DNA of 64,000 nt from Mycobacterium conspicuum. Lineage in GTDB: Bacteria > Actinomycetota > Actinomycetes > Mycobacteriales > Mycobacteriaceae. Location: NCBI RefSeq assembly GCF_010730195.1, contig NZ_AP022613.1, forward strand, positions 4,464,001 to 4,528,000. The letters are read 5' to 3'. The notes under the pieces were generated by a model, which ran no database searches, was not told the origin of the DNA, and was given only the letters and a program-made list of their open reading frames with translations. Every line of letters starts with the position of its first letter. The first letter of the stretch is position 1. Both the position numbers and the translations under genes were made by a program. This document shows positions 33,225 to 41,570 of this stretch, one piece after another.

Positions 33225-33922
33225 GACTCTTCCGCCCGGGTCTGTGTCCCCACCCAGGCCATGAATTCCTGGGGCGACACGTCCCCAATGAGGCCGACCA
33301 CCGCGCGTCCGATGAACGCTGAGCGAAACACCCGGTCGGCGAACTCCTCAACCTCGCCGAACGGCAGGTGCGGCTTGGCGATCAACATGGACGCCACCCC
33401 GTGCGCCGCGGTCCAGAATTCGAGCGCGATGGTGGACGGGTCGTCCCGCAGCTGCACGCCGCCATCGGCCAACGCCTGGACGGTGGCGCGCATGTGCTGA
33501 AAGGCCGAACTTTCCAACACCACATCGATTTCACGCCCGGAGCGCCATTCGCTCATCGTCGCGAGGCGGTACAGCTCGGGCGTTTGCAGCGCGAACCGGA
33601 TGTACGCGTGGCCCTGCGCGCGCAACGCGTCCACCGGCGAGGTGTGTTCCTCGGCCGCCCGCTGCATTTCCAGGTTGAGCTTGGCGAAGTAGCGCGCGCA
33701 CACCGCGTCCAGCAGCGCATCCTTGTCGGCGAAATGCAGGTAGATCGAGGGCGGGGTGACGCCGACGCGCTGCGCCACCGAGCGGATCGACACGGACGTG
33801 GCGCGCCCGGTTTCCAGCAGGAGATCGGTTGCCGCGTCCAGGATTTCGTCGCGCAGCAGGTCGCCGGACCCGCGCGGGGCTCGGGACCGTCGTGCTATCT
33901 GGTCGACGGGGACGCTAACCAA
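33221..33922 (-). CDS. TetR-family regulator next to mmpL
   Basis: The 233-residue protein has a TetR helix-turn-helix at about residues 25-72 (LRDEILDAATDLLLETGRAT, QRVGVTPPSIYLHFADKDAL) and a helical C-terminal half. A TTG at 33922 overlapping the mmpL stop is the likely start, so the gene is translationally coupled to mmpL. As the second gene in the mmpL operon it could regulate the transporter; tandem 14-bp repeats upstream of mmpL (36286-36313) are candidate binding sites. Confidence 0.88.
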   Translation of the reverse strand: MVSVPVDQIARRSRAPRGSGDLLRDEILDAATDLLLETGRATSVSIRSVAQRVGVTPPSIYLHFADKDALLDAVCARYFAKLNLEMQRAAEEHTSPVDALRAQGHAYIRFALQTPELYRLATMSEWRSGREIDVVLESSAFQHMRATVQALADGGVQLRDDPSTIALEFWTAAHGVASMLIAKPHLPFGEVEEFADRVFRSAFIGRAVVGLIGDVSPQEFMAWVGTQTRAEES

Positions 33923-36239
33923 GGTGTGTCACCGTCTCCCTGACCACACGGCGCTCTTCGGCCGGCACCTCGAGCTCGGAGGGCACCGCTTCGTCGGACG
34001 GCCCTTCGCTGATGCCGAACCGGTCATGCAGCCACGCTAACGGCTTGGGCGCCCACCAATTCCACCGGCCCATCACGTGCATGAACGCGGGGACTAGGAC
34101 CATGCGCACCAGCGTCGCATCGGCGAACACCGCGAGGGTCAGACCGAGCCCGAACATCCGCATGAACGAAACGTGCGCCGCGATCAGGGCGGCGAACGAC
34201 ATCGACATCACCAGCGCGGCCGCGGTGATCACCCGGCCGGTGCGGGCCACGCCGTGCGCCACGGCCTCGTCGTTCGCGGCGTGCGCCTCCTTGGCGCTGA
34301 CCCGCGCCGGCCGGGCGGCTTCAGACGCCAGCCAGTACTCGCGGATCCGGGAGAGCAGGAACACCTCGTAATCCATCGACAGCCCAAATGCGATGCAGAA
34401 CAACAACACTGGCATGTTGGCCACCAGCGTGCCGCTCGGCGTGGTCCCCAGTGCGCCGAGGTGGCCGTCCTGGAATATCCACACCAGCGAACCGAACGCC
34501 GCGGTCAGCGACAGCACGTTGCACATCAGCGCCTTGAGCGGCAGCACCACGCTGCCGGTGAGCATGAACAGCAACACGAACGTGATGGCTGCCATGATGC
34601 CGAGCACCAGCGGGAGCCGATCGATCACCGCGTCGTCGCTGTCGCGGTTGACCATCGCGACGCCGCCCATCTCCACCGATCGGCCGGCCGGCCCGGGCAC
34701 CTGGTGCAACCGCACCAGCTGGGTGTCATTGGCCTGCGAGAACAGCGGCGCCGAGCTGCTCACCGTCAGCAAGGCGCTCCCGTCGGCCAAGCCCGTCGGC
34801 CCGGTCGGTGGGCCCACCTTGTTCCCGCCCACGAACGTCCCGTCCGGGGCCGAGACACCCGACACGTCGGGCACCCGCGACAGCTCGGCGGCGTACTTGT
34901 CCAGCTCCGGCGGGCTCAGGCCGCGGGCATCGGGGACGACGACGGGCACCGCCGTCGCGGCGTCGTGCGCGAACCCGCCGCGCATTGCGTCGCCGACCTG
35001 ATGCGACGACGTCGACCGCGGCAGCACCCGGTCGTCGGGGAAACCCCACTTCACCGACGAGAACGGCAGCCCGAGCAACACCAGCAGCGCCATGACGGAC
35101 AGACCGACCGGCGCCCAGTGGCGCATGACGAACTTGCTCGACCGGTACCAGAACAGCTCCTCGACCGGCTTGTGGTGAGGTTCGGGGCCCAGGAATTTAT
35201 GCAACAGTTTCCGGACGTTGAGCGCATCCAGCCGGTCACCGGCCAGCACGATCGCGGCCGGGGTCACCACGATGGACGCGGTGGCAACGAACGCCACCGT
35301 CGCGACGCCGGCGTAGGCGAAGGACTTCAGGAAGTACATCGGGAACGCCACGGTCGCCGACATCGACAGCGCCACGGTGACCGCGGAGAACAACACCGTG
35401 CGGCCCGACGTGGTCATGGTCCGGATCAGTGCCTCGTTCGGGTCGGAGCCCTCGGCCAGCTCGTCGCGGTAGCGGCTGAGGATCAGCAGCGTGTAGTCGA
35501 CGGCCAGGGCCACACCCAGGGCGGTGCTCAGGTTGAGCGCGAAGATCGACACGTCGGTGGTGAACGTGACCAGCCGCAGCACCGTCATCGAGCCGACGAC
35601 CGCCAGCCCGCCGAGCGCCATCGGCAGCGCCGCCGCGAGCAGCCCGCCGAACACCCAGACCAGCACCAGGAAGGTGAGCGGCAGCGCGATCGCCTCCATC
35701 AACAGCAGGTCTTCCTGGTTCTGCTTGTTGATCTGGGCGTACTGCATTGCCGGCCCGCCGGCTCGGACGGTGACGCCGTCGTGGTCGCGCACGAACTGAT
35801 TGGAGAGGGTCTCGGCGTTTTTCTGCGCGTTGGTTTCGCCGCCTTTGACGTTGACCACGACCACGCCCGACTTGCCGTCGGTGCTGATTAGGTCGGCCGA
35901 AGCACCCGGCGGCGCGGTCCAGGGCGAGGAGGCGTTGTAGACCAGCGGCGACTGCTGCAGCTGCTTTACCAGCTCGGTGCCCACCTTGCGGGCCTGCTCG
36001 CTCTTGACGCCCCCGGGCGCCGTCACCAGGATCAGCATCTGCTGACCGCTCTGCCCGAACTTGTCGCCCAGCACCTGGATGGCGCGGGCCGACTCTGAGT
36101 TCGGATCTTGGAAGCCACCCGGTGACAAGCTGTCGGCGACCGGGATGCCGAAGATCGCGGCGGCGATGAAGACCAGGACGGCGATTCCGACGATGCGTCG
36201 CGGCGCCGCGATGGCCAGTCGAGCGATCCTTTGCAGCAT
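33915..36239 (-). CDS. MmpL-family RND transporter, MmpL13-like, intact
   Basis: The 774-residue protein has twelve expected transmembrane segments in two halves. The proton-relay Asp-Tyr pairs are AVDYTLLILSRYRDE and LSMDYEVFLLSRIREYW in the middle of each half. Two external domains (about residues 45-170 and 410-520) are of normal size. The start ATG at 36239 is followed by LQRIARLAIAAPRRIVG. MmpL proteins export lipids or siderophores across the inner membrane. In M. tuberculosis the counterpart between Rv1144 and Rv1147 is split (mmpL13a and mmpL13b), whereas here it is a single frame. No mmpS gene is nearby. Confidence 0.9.
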   Translation of the reverse strand: MLQRIARLAIAAPRRIVGIAVLVFIAAAIFGIPVADSLSPGGFQDPNSESARAIQVLGDKFGQSGQQMLILVTAPGGVKSEQARKVGTELVKQLQQSPLVYNASSPWTAPPGASADLISTDGKSGVVVVNVKGGETNAQKNAETLSNQFVRDHDGVTVRAGGPAMQYAQINKQNQEDLLLMEAIALPLTFLVLVWVFGGLLAAALPMALGGLAVVGSMTVLRLVTFTTDVSIFALNLSTALGVALAVDYTLLILSRYRDELAEGSDPNEALIRTMTTSGRTVLFSAVTVALSMSATVAFPMYFLKSFAYAGVATVAFVATASIVVTPAAIVLAGDRLDALNVRKLLHKFLGPEPHHKPVEELFWYRSSKFVMRHWAPVGLSVMALLVLLGLPFSSVKWGFPDDRVLPRSTSSHQVGDAMRGGFAHDAATAVPVVVPDARGLSPPELDKYAAELSRVPDVSGVSAPDGTFVGGNKVGPPTGPTGLADGSALLTVSSSAPLFSQANDTQLVRLHQVPGPAGRSVEMGGVAMVNRDSDDAVIDRLPLVLGIMAAITFVLLFMLTGSVVLPLKALMCNVLSLTAAFGSLVWIFQDGHLGALGTTPSGTLVANMPVLLFCIAFGLSMDYEVFLLSRIREYWLASEAARPARVSAKEAHAANDEAVAHGVARTGRVITAAALVMSMSFAALIAAHVSFMRMFGLGLTLAVFADATLVRMVLVPAFMHVMGRWNWWAPKPLAWLHDRFGISEGPSDEAVPSELEVPAEERRVVRETVTHLG

Positions 36240-36285
36240 TTCGGAGTCCTCCCCCGCCGTGTGTCCGGTCCCCCGACCTCACACC

Positions 36286-36313
36286 TATCGGCGGTAACTT
36301 ATCAGCGGTAACT
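36286..36313. promoter_or_regulatory. Tandem 14-bp direct repeat upstream of mmpL
   Basis: TATCGGCGGTAACT is immediately followed by TATCAGCGGTAACT, differing at one base. The repeat lies 46-74 bp upstream of the mmpL start, within the promoter region. Adjacent direct repeats of this length fit a regulator that binds in tandem, or a small duplication. Confidence 0.5.
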
Positions 36314-36474
36314 GACGGGTGTCAAACAACACTTGGGGAAAGCACGAGGTGGGCGGGCGGCTGGTTCACCGCGACTCGGACATGCGGGTCGGACCCTACC
36401 CGGCGGTAATATTGCCACCATTTTCCGAATGGTGACTCAAAGATTCCTTAATGGCGGGCCATACGCTCAGTGTC

Positions 36475-36606
36475 ATGTGGATCGACGACTCCAGTGCAGA
36501 CGTCATCAAGGCTGACTTCGAGGCCCTCTACCACGGCGACATGCTGGTGGAAGGCGTGACCTCCGAGCAGTTCGAAGACTGGCAACCGCTGCCGACGGCG
36601 AGCTGA
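36475..36606 (+). CDS. 43-residue acidic protein of unknown function
   Basis: The ORF begins MWIDDSSADVIKADFEALYH and ends QFEDWQPLPTAS. It is acidic and has no hydrophobic stretch. A TACGCT hexamer stands seven bases before the ATG, the spacing of a -10 box in leaderless mycobacterial transcripts. It stands alone on the plus strand between two leftward genes and is followed by a second tiny ORF and an intrinsic terminator. The ordered residue composition and terminator suggest a real gene, but I do not recognise a family. Confidence 0.55.
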   Translation: MWIDDSSADVIKADFEALYHGDMLVEGVTSEQFEDWQPLPTAS

Positions 36607-36612
36607 GCGGAC

Positions 36613-36675
36613 ATGGGCCTGTTTACCCGGCTACTCATAGCCGACCCCACCATCATCCGTTGGTTCCGTCGATAA
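36613..36675 (+). CDS. 20-residue micro-ORF after the small acidic gene
   Basis: Starting six bases after the upstream stop, it encodes MGLFTRLLIADPTIIRWFRR. The hydrophobic and basic pattern would suit a membrane-associated amphipathic peptide. There is a GAGCGG purine run before the ATG. Its only support is position: between a plausible small gene and a strong terminator. It could equally be untranslated trailer. Confidence 0.3.
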   Translation: MGLFTRLLIADPTIIRWFRR

Positions 36676-36695
36676 GCGATTTGCTGTAGCGAGCG

Positions 36696-36721
36696 AGCCC
36701 CCCGCCACGCGGGGGGCTTTT
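36696..36721 (+). terminator. Intrinsic transcription terminator
   Basis: A perfect ten-base stem AGCCCCCCGC / GCGGGGGGCT with loop CAC is followed by a TTTTCGTTT tract. It ends the small-ORF transcript on the plus strand and lies 18 bases before the 3' end of the leftward SDR gene. It could also act on that convergent transcript. Confidence 0.85.
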
Positions 36722-36738
36722 CGTTTCGCCAGTCCCGA

Positions 36739-37503
36739 TCAGCGGGGCGCCATCCGGATGGCGCCGTCGAGCCGGATGACCTCACCGTTGAGCATGGGGT
36801 TTTCGACGATGTGCACCGCGAGCGCGCCGTACTCGTCCGGGTCGCCCAGGCGGGCCGGGTGCGGCACCTGCTTGCCCAGCGACTTCTGCGCCTCCTCGGG
36901 CAGCGAACCCAACAGCGGGGTCTTGAACAGCCCCGGCGCGATGGTCACCACCCGGATGAGCTCGCGCGACAGGTCGCGGGCGATGGGCAGCGTCATGCCG
37001 ACCACGCCACCCTTGGACGCCGAATAGGCGGCCTGGCCAATCTGGCCCTCGAACGCGGCGACCGAGGCCGTGTTGATGATGACGCCGCGCTCCGGGCTCG
37101 TCTCGGGCCCGATCGGTTCGGTCTTGGCGATGCGTTCGGCGGCCAACCGCAGCACGTTGAACGTGCCGATCAGGTTGACCCCGACCACCTTCTTGAACCC
37201 GTCGAGCGGGAACGGGCCGTCCTTGGACAGCGTCTTGATGGCGTTGCCGATGCCCGCGCAGTTCACGTTGATGCGCAGCGGGCCCAGCGACTCGGCCACA
37301 TCCAGCGCGCCGCCGACGGCGTCCTCGTCGGTGACGTCGGCCTGCACGAACCGCGCGCGATCCCCCAGTTTGGCGACCGCCTCCTCGCCCCGCAGGTCCA
37401 GCACCACCACCTGGGCCCCGGCGTCCAGCAGCCGCTTGGTGGTGGCCAGGCCCAGCCCCGACGCGCCGCCGGTGACGACCGCTACGGCGTCCTTGATCTC
37501 CAT
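36739..37503 (-). CDS. SDR of the 3-hydroxyacyl-CoA / 17beta-HSD10-like type (Rv1144-like)
   Basis: The 254-residue protein has TGGASGLGLA (residues 11-20), the NCAG segment, a NTASVAAFEGQIGQAAYSAS catalytic region with YxxxK, and a PGLFKTPLLGSLPEEAQK substrate lid. This layout is that of type II 3-hydroxyacyl-CoA dehydrogenases (HSD17B10), acting on short branched 3-hydroxyacyl-CoA or steroids with NAD. It is 13 bp downstream of the alpha-methylacyl-CoA racemase gene in the same orientation, which supports a shared role in branched-chain fatty acid or sterol side-chain degradation. Confidence 0.88.
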   Translation of the reverse strand: MEIKDAVAVVTGGASGLGLATTKRLLDAGAQVVVLDLRGEEAVAKLGDRARFVQADVTDEDAVGGALDVAESLGPLRINVNCAGIGNAIKTLSKDGPFPLDGFKKVVGVNLIGTFNVLRLAAERIAKTEPIGPETSPERGVIINTASVAAFEGQIGQAAYSASKGGVVGMTLPIARDLSRELIRVVTIAPGLFKTPLLGSLPEEAQKSLGKQVPHPARLGDPDEYGALAVHIVENPMLNGEVIRLDGAIRMAPR

Positions 37504-37516
37504 GTGAATCCCTTCT

Positions 37517-38596
37517 CTATGTCCAGTCGCTCAGTATCGCTTCGACGTCGCTCGGCGCCGCCGCACGCGGCGTCTCGGGCGCCGTGCGGGAGAACCGCGG
37601 GGCCGGCCGCGGCTGCAGGCCGCCGTTCACCTCGTAGAAGGTGTTCCGCTCGGTGATGTGCGGCTCGCTCTCGACCTCGCCGAACGCCAGCACCGGCGTC
37701 ACGCACGCGTCGGAATCGGCGAACACCTTGGTCCAGTGGTCGCGGTCGTGGGCGCCAAACGCGGCGGTGAAGACGCCCCGCAGTTCGGGCCAGCGGGTGA
37801 CGTCGTTCTGCTTGGGCAGGGTGGCCGGGTCCAGACCCAGGCCGGCCAACATGGCCGCATAGAACTGCGGCTCGATGGCGCCGACGGCGACGTAGCGGCC
37901 GTCGGCGCACTCGTAGGTGTCGTAGTAGGGCGCGCCGCTGTCGAGCATGTTGGTGCCGCGCTCGTCGGACCACATCCCGGACGCGCGCATCTGCCACATC
38001 ATCTGGACCAGCACGCTGGAGCCGTCGACCATCGCGGCGTCGACGACCTGGCCCTTGCCGGACGTCTGCCGTTCCCACAGCGCCGACAGGATGCCGACCA
38101 GCAGGAACATCGAACCCCCGCCGAAGTCACCGACCAGGTTCAGCGGCGGGACGGGCCGCTCGCCGGCCCGGCCGATGGCGTGCAGGATGCCGTTGAGCGA
38201 GATGTAGTTGATGTCGTGGCCGGCCTGCTGGCTGCGCGGGCCGGTCTGGCCCCAGCCGGTCATCCGGGCGTAGACCAGCCGCTCGTTGACCTTGGCGCAG
38301 TCCCCCGGGCCCAGGCCGAGGCGCTCGGTGACGCCGGGGCGGTAGCCCTCGATCAGCACGTCGGCCTTGGCGACCAGCTTGAGCACCAGTTCGCGGCCGG
38401 TGTCGGACTTGAGGTCGGCGGTGACGATGCGCCGGTTGCGGCTCATGGCGTCCTTAACCACCCCCCCGGGGCTATCGGACGGCCGGTCGATGCGCACCAC
38501 GTCGGCGCCCAAGTCCCCCAAGATCATCGACGCGTGCGGACCCGGTCCAATGCCGGCCAACTCGATGACCCTCAACCCGCTCAGCGGTCCCGCCAT
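37517..38596 (-). CDS. mcr: Alpha-methylacyl-CoA racemase
   Basis: The 359-residue protein is a family III CoA transferase-fold racemase. His127 (in GHDINYISLNG) and Asp157 (in NLVGDFGGGS) correspond, offset by one, to the His126/Asp156 catalytic pair reported for the M. tuberculosis enzyme. It interconverts (R)- and (S)-2-methylacyl-CoA esters, needed before beta-oxidation of phytanic acid derivatives and cholesterol side chains. The ATG at 38596 has an AAAGGGCG ribosome site. It is divergent from the enoyl-CoA hydratase gene and precedes the HSD10-like SDR. Confidence 0.92.
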   Translation of the reverse strand: MAGPLSGLRVIELAGIGPGPHASMILGDLGADVVRIDRPSDSPGGVVKDAMSRNRRIVTADLKSDTGRELVLKLVAKADVLIEGYRPGVTERLGLGPGDCAKVNERLVYARMTGWGQTGPRSQQAGHDINYISLNGILHAIGRAGERPVPPLNLVGDFGGGSMFLLVGILSALWERQTSGKGQVVDAAMVDGSSVLVQMMWQMRASGMWSDERGTNMLDSGAPYYDTYECADGRYVAVGAIEPQFYAAMLAGLGLDPATLPKQNDVTRWPELRGVFTAAFGAHDRDHWTKVFADSDACVTPVLAFGEVESEPHITERNTFYEVNGGLQPRPAPRFSRTAPETPRAAAPSDVEAILSDWT

Positions 38597-38685
38597 GATG
38601 CGCCCTTTCATCTGCTTTGACGACCGTTCGCATCTTCGCAGCCGCCCCGCACGCCCCTGCACCCCGGTCACCTACTCTGAGCGTC

Positions 38686-39498
38686 ATGCCGGATTCGGGA
38701 ATCGCCTCGCTTGCCCCAGTCGCAGGTCTCGACGTCACGCTGAACGACGGCGTGTTGTCGGTGACCATCAACCGACCCGACAGCCTTAACTCGCTGATCA
38801 CCCCGGTGATCACCGGGATGGCCGATGCGCTGGAACGGGCCGCCGTCGACCCCGCCGTCAAGGTGGTGCGGCTCGGCGGCGCCGGCCGCGGCTTCAGCTC
38901 CGGGGCGGGCATCAGCGCCGAGGACATGTCGGGCGGCGGGGGTGCCCCGCCCGACGAGATCATCCTGGAGATCAACCGCCTGATCCGGGGCATCGTCGCG
39001 CTGCCGCACCCGGTGGTTGCCGTGGTTCAGGGACCGGCGGCCGGCGTCGGGGTGTCCATCGCCCTGGCCTGCGACGTCGTATTGGCTTCGGACAAAGCGT
39101 TTTTCATGCTGGCGTTCACCAAGATCGGGTTGATGCCCGACGGCGGCGCGTCGGCGTTGGTCGCCGCCGCGGTCGGGCGCATCCGGGCGATGCGGATGGC
39201 CCTGCTGCCGGAGCGATTGCCGGCCACCGAGGCGCTGGACTGGGGTCTGGTGAGCGCGGTCTACCCCGCCGAGAGCTTCGACGCCGAGGTCGACAAGGTG
39301 CTCGCGAGGTTGGCGGCCGGCCCCGTGGTGGCCTTCGCCAAGACCAAGGACGCGATCAACGCGGCCACCCTGACCGAGCTCGAGCCCGCGCTCGAGCGCG
39401 AATTCAAGGGCCAGTCGGTCCTGCTGCGCGCCCACGACCTCAAAGAGGGCACCACGGCATTCCAGGAGAAGCGCGCGCCGGTGTTCACCGACAGCTGA
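38686..39498 (+). CDS. Enoyl-CoA hydratase/isomerase (EchA-like)
   Basis: The 270-residue crotonase-fold protein has the oxyanion segments GRGFSSGAGIS and VVQGPAAGVGVSIALACDVV, and the second catalytic region FTKIGLMPDGGASALVAAAV. The usual pair of glutamates of hydratases is reduced: the first is replaced within GVSIALACD and the second by Asp in LMPDGG. This suggests an isomerase or another crotonase activity. The ATG at 38686 is preferred over an upstream open stretch. It is divergent from mcr. In M. tuberculosis echA10 and echA11 occupy this place; only one gene is present here. Confidence 0.85.
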   Translation: MPDSGIASLAPVAGLDVTLNDGVLSVTINRPDSLNSLITPVITGMADALERAAVDPAVKVVRLGGAGRGFSSGAGISAEDMSGGGGAPPDEIILEINRLIRGIVALPHPVVAVVQGPAAGVGVSIALACDVVLASDKAFFMLAFTKIGLMPDGGASALVAAAVGRIRAMRMALLPERLPATEALDWGLVSAVYPAESFDAEVDKVLARLAAGPVVAFAKTKDAINAATLTELEPALEREFKGQSVLLRAHDLKEGTTAFQEKRAPVFTDS

Positions 39499-39556
39499 TC
39501 GCTTTTGGGCCGGCGAAAACGGGCAATCCTTCCCTGACCAATCGAGGGAGGAATCG

Positions 39557-40885
39557 ATGCTGCGTTGCCTGGTGACGGGTGCGACCGGCTATATCGGCAC
39601 CAGACTGGTGCCGCGCTTGCTCGACGAGGGCCATCAGGTGCGCGCGTTGGCCCGCAACCCGGCGAAGCTGGCCGACGTGCCCTGGCGCGAGCGCGCCGAG
39701 GTGGTGCGCGGCGACTTCGCCGACGTCGACTCGCTGACCGCGGCGTTCGACGGCGTCGACGTCGTCTACTACCTGGTTCATTCGATGGGGTCGGCGAAGA
39801 ATTTCGCCGCGGAGGAAGACCGCGCCGTCGCCAATGTCGTCACCGCCGCCCGACGGACCGGGGTGCGCCGCATCGTGTATCTGAGCGGCCTGCATCCGGA
39901 CAACGCCGCACTGTCGCCCCACCTGCGCTCCCGCGCCGCGGTGGGCGAGGCCCTCATCGCGTCCGGCATCGAGACCGCGGTGCTGCAGGCCGGCGTCGTA
40001 ATCGGTTCGGGCTCGGCATCTTTCGAGATGATCCGGCACCTTACCGACCGGTTGCCGGTGATGACCACGCCGAAGTGGGTGCACAACCGGATTCAGCCGA
40101 TCGCGGTGCGCGATGCGCTGCATTATCTGGTGGCCGCGGCGACCGCGTCGCTGCCGTCGTCGCGCACGTGGGATATCGGCGGACCCGACGTGCTGGAGTA
40201 CGGCGACATGATGCGGATCTACGCCGAGGTCGCCGGGTTGCGCACGCGCCGGTTGATCGTGCTGCCGTTTCTGACGCCGACGATCGCCAGCCTGTGGGTT
40301 GGAACGGTGACCCCGATCCCGCCCGGGCTGGCCCGCCCGCTGATCGAATCGCTGGAATGCGATGCGGTGATGCGCAATTCGGATGTGGACAGCATCATCG
40401 AGCCGCCACCGGGCGGCCTGACCGGTTACCGGCGTGCGGTGGAATTGGCGCTGCAACACGAGACACGCGGTCTGCCCACCTGGGACGCGCTGACCGCTGA
40501 ACCTGCCGAGCCGCTGCCCAGCGACCCGGATTGGGCCGGCGCGGTGAGTTATACGGCGGTGCAGACGGCCACGATCGCCGCGGGGCCCGACGACGTCAGG
40601 AAGGTGGCCGAGGACGTCGCTCACGGGAGTCGGTGGTATGCGATCGCGGGCCGCCCGGTGCACCTTCGCCCCCTGGGGCGGTCGTGGGTCGACGTCACGG
40701 TGGCGCCACGAGAGGGCGGCGGCAGCGAGTATGTGCAGCGCGCCGGCTTCGTACCGCGCGGCCTGCCCGGCCGAGTGTGCTCAGTCCTATTGCGGCCCTT
40801 GCACATTGCCGCGCTGCGGGCGCTGACGCGCGACGTCGAGCGAACCGTCACTCACCGAACAGCGGGGGCAGCGCAAGCACCATGA
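39557..40885 (+). CDS. NAD(P)-binding epimerase-like protein with a C-terminal SRPBCC/DUF2867-type region
   Basis: The 442-residue protein has an extended-SDR N-terminus VTGATGYIGTRL (residues 6-17), a VYYLVHSMGS segment and VVYLSG-type strand (RIVYLSGLHPDN). The middle reads IQPIAVRDALHYLVAAATAS. From about 330 a separate domain starts (SYTAVQTATIAAGPDDVRKV), resembling the DUF2867/SRPBCC half of nucleoside-diphosphate-sugar epimerase-like proteins. It is related to the leftward gene 41567-42721, which lacks the C-terminal domain. The last 38 bases overlap the 3' end of the convergent CPBP protease gene. Confidence 0.8.
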   Translation: MLRCLVTGATGYIGTRLVPRLLDEGHQVRALARNPAKLADVPWRERAEVVRGDFADVDSLTAAFDGVDVVYYLVHSMGSAKNFAAEEDRAVANVVTAARRTGVRRIVYLSGLHPDNAALSPHLRSRAAVGEALIASGIETAVLQAGVVIGSGSASFEMIRHLTDRLPVMTTPKWVHNRIQPIAVRDALHYLVAAATASLPSSRTWDIGGPDVLEYGDMMRIYAEVAGLRTRRLIVLPFLTPTIASLWVGTVTPIPPGLARPLIESLECDAVMRNSDVDSIIEPPPGGLTGYRRAVELALQHETRGLPTWDALTAEPAEPLPSDPDWAGAVSYTAVQTATIAAGPDDVRKVAEDVAHGSRWYAIAGRPVHLRPLGRSWVDVTVAPREGGGSEYVQRAGFVPRGLPGRVCSVLLRPLHIAALRALTRDVERTVTHRTAGAAQAP

Positions 40886-41570
40886 TCAGGCCCCACACGA
40901 AGTGGGTCAGCATCGGCGCCAGGACGCCGCCGCTGGCCCGGCGCTCCAACGCGCAGACGGTGCCGAGGATGATCGCGGCGAAACCCAGCATCGGGTTGCC
41001 GCTGGCCAACGTCACGGCCGTATACACGATGGTGGAAATGATCAGCGGTTGATGCCGGCCCAGCGCGGTGTAAAGCGCACCGCGGAAAAACATTTCCTCG
41101 GCGAGCCCGTTAACCACGGTGATGAGCGCGACCAGCGGAAGCCAGCCGTGATGGGCATAGGAGAGCACCCGGGCGATCAAGTCCGCGACGGCCGGGATCT
41201 CCCGGGCGACCAACCCGCCCAGCATGAAGACGCCGCCCAGCAGCACGCCGATCGTCGTGCCCGAGATGACCGGGCGTTGGTTGCGGCCACGCCAGTTGAT
41301 GCCGCCCAGATGCAGCGGACCGGAGATGACCGCACCCACGGCCCACACCGCCGCCAACGCCAGTGTCAGCCAGTAGAAGTCCGACCCGCCGGGTTTGCTC
41401 CGCAGCGAAATCCCCAACACCACGGCGCCGGCCAGTAGCGTGACGCCGACCACGATGCGCCGCCGCAGCACGACGCCGGGCGGTTCATTATGTGGCACAG
41501 CAACATTGGTGATGGCACGGCGCAGCTCGGGCAGCACGCCGGTGCGGTAGGGCGCGCCCGTTGCGCTCAT
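40848..41570 (-). CDS. CPBP-family intramembrane metalloprotease
   Basis: The 240-residue polytopic protein has about eight hydrophobic segments. CPBP motif 1 is LAEEMFFRGALY (EExxxR) near residue 154, and the late motif APMLTHFVWGL has the metal-binding histidine. Members act as CAAX-type prenyl endopeptidases or bacteriocin immunity and processing proteases. A neighbouring ICMT-like methyltransferase gene (44490) is an intriguing partner in name, but it belongs to a different operon. The ATG at 41570 overlaps the stop of the upstream SDR gene (ATGA), so the two are coupled. It probably corresponds to the membrane protein Rv1140. Confidence 0.85.
   Translation of the reverse strand: MSATGAPYRTGVLPELRRAITNVAVPHNEPPGVVLRRRIVVGVTLLAGAVVLGISLRSKPGGSDFYWLTLALAAVWAVGAVISGPLHLGGINWRGRNQRPVISGTTIGVLLGGVFMLGGLVAREIPAVADLIARVLSYAHHGWLPLVALITVVNGLAEEMFFRGALYTALGRHQPLIISTIVYTAVTLASGNPMLGFAAIILGTVCALERRASGGVLAPMLTHFVWGLIMVLALPPLFGE

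Noticed and set aside
34173..35891. A plus-strand frame of 572 codons opposite mmpL
   Set aside because: Composition is His/Arg/Gln-rich and without structure. It is the shadow of an intact MmpL gene.
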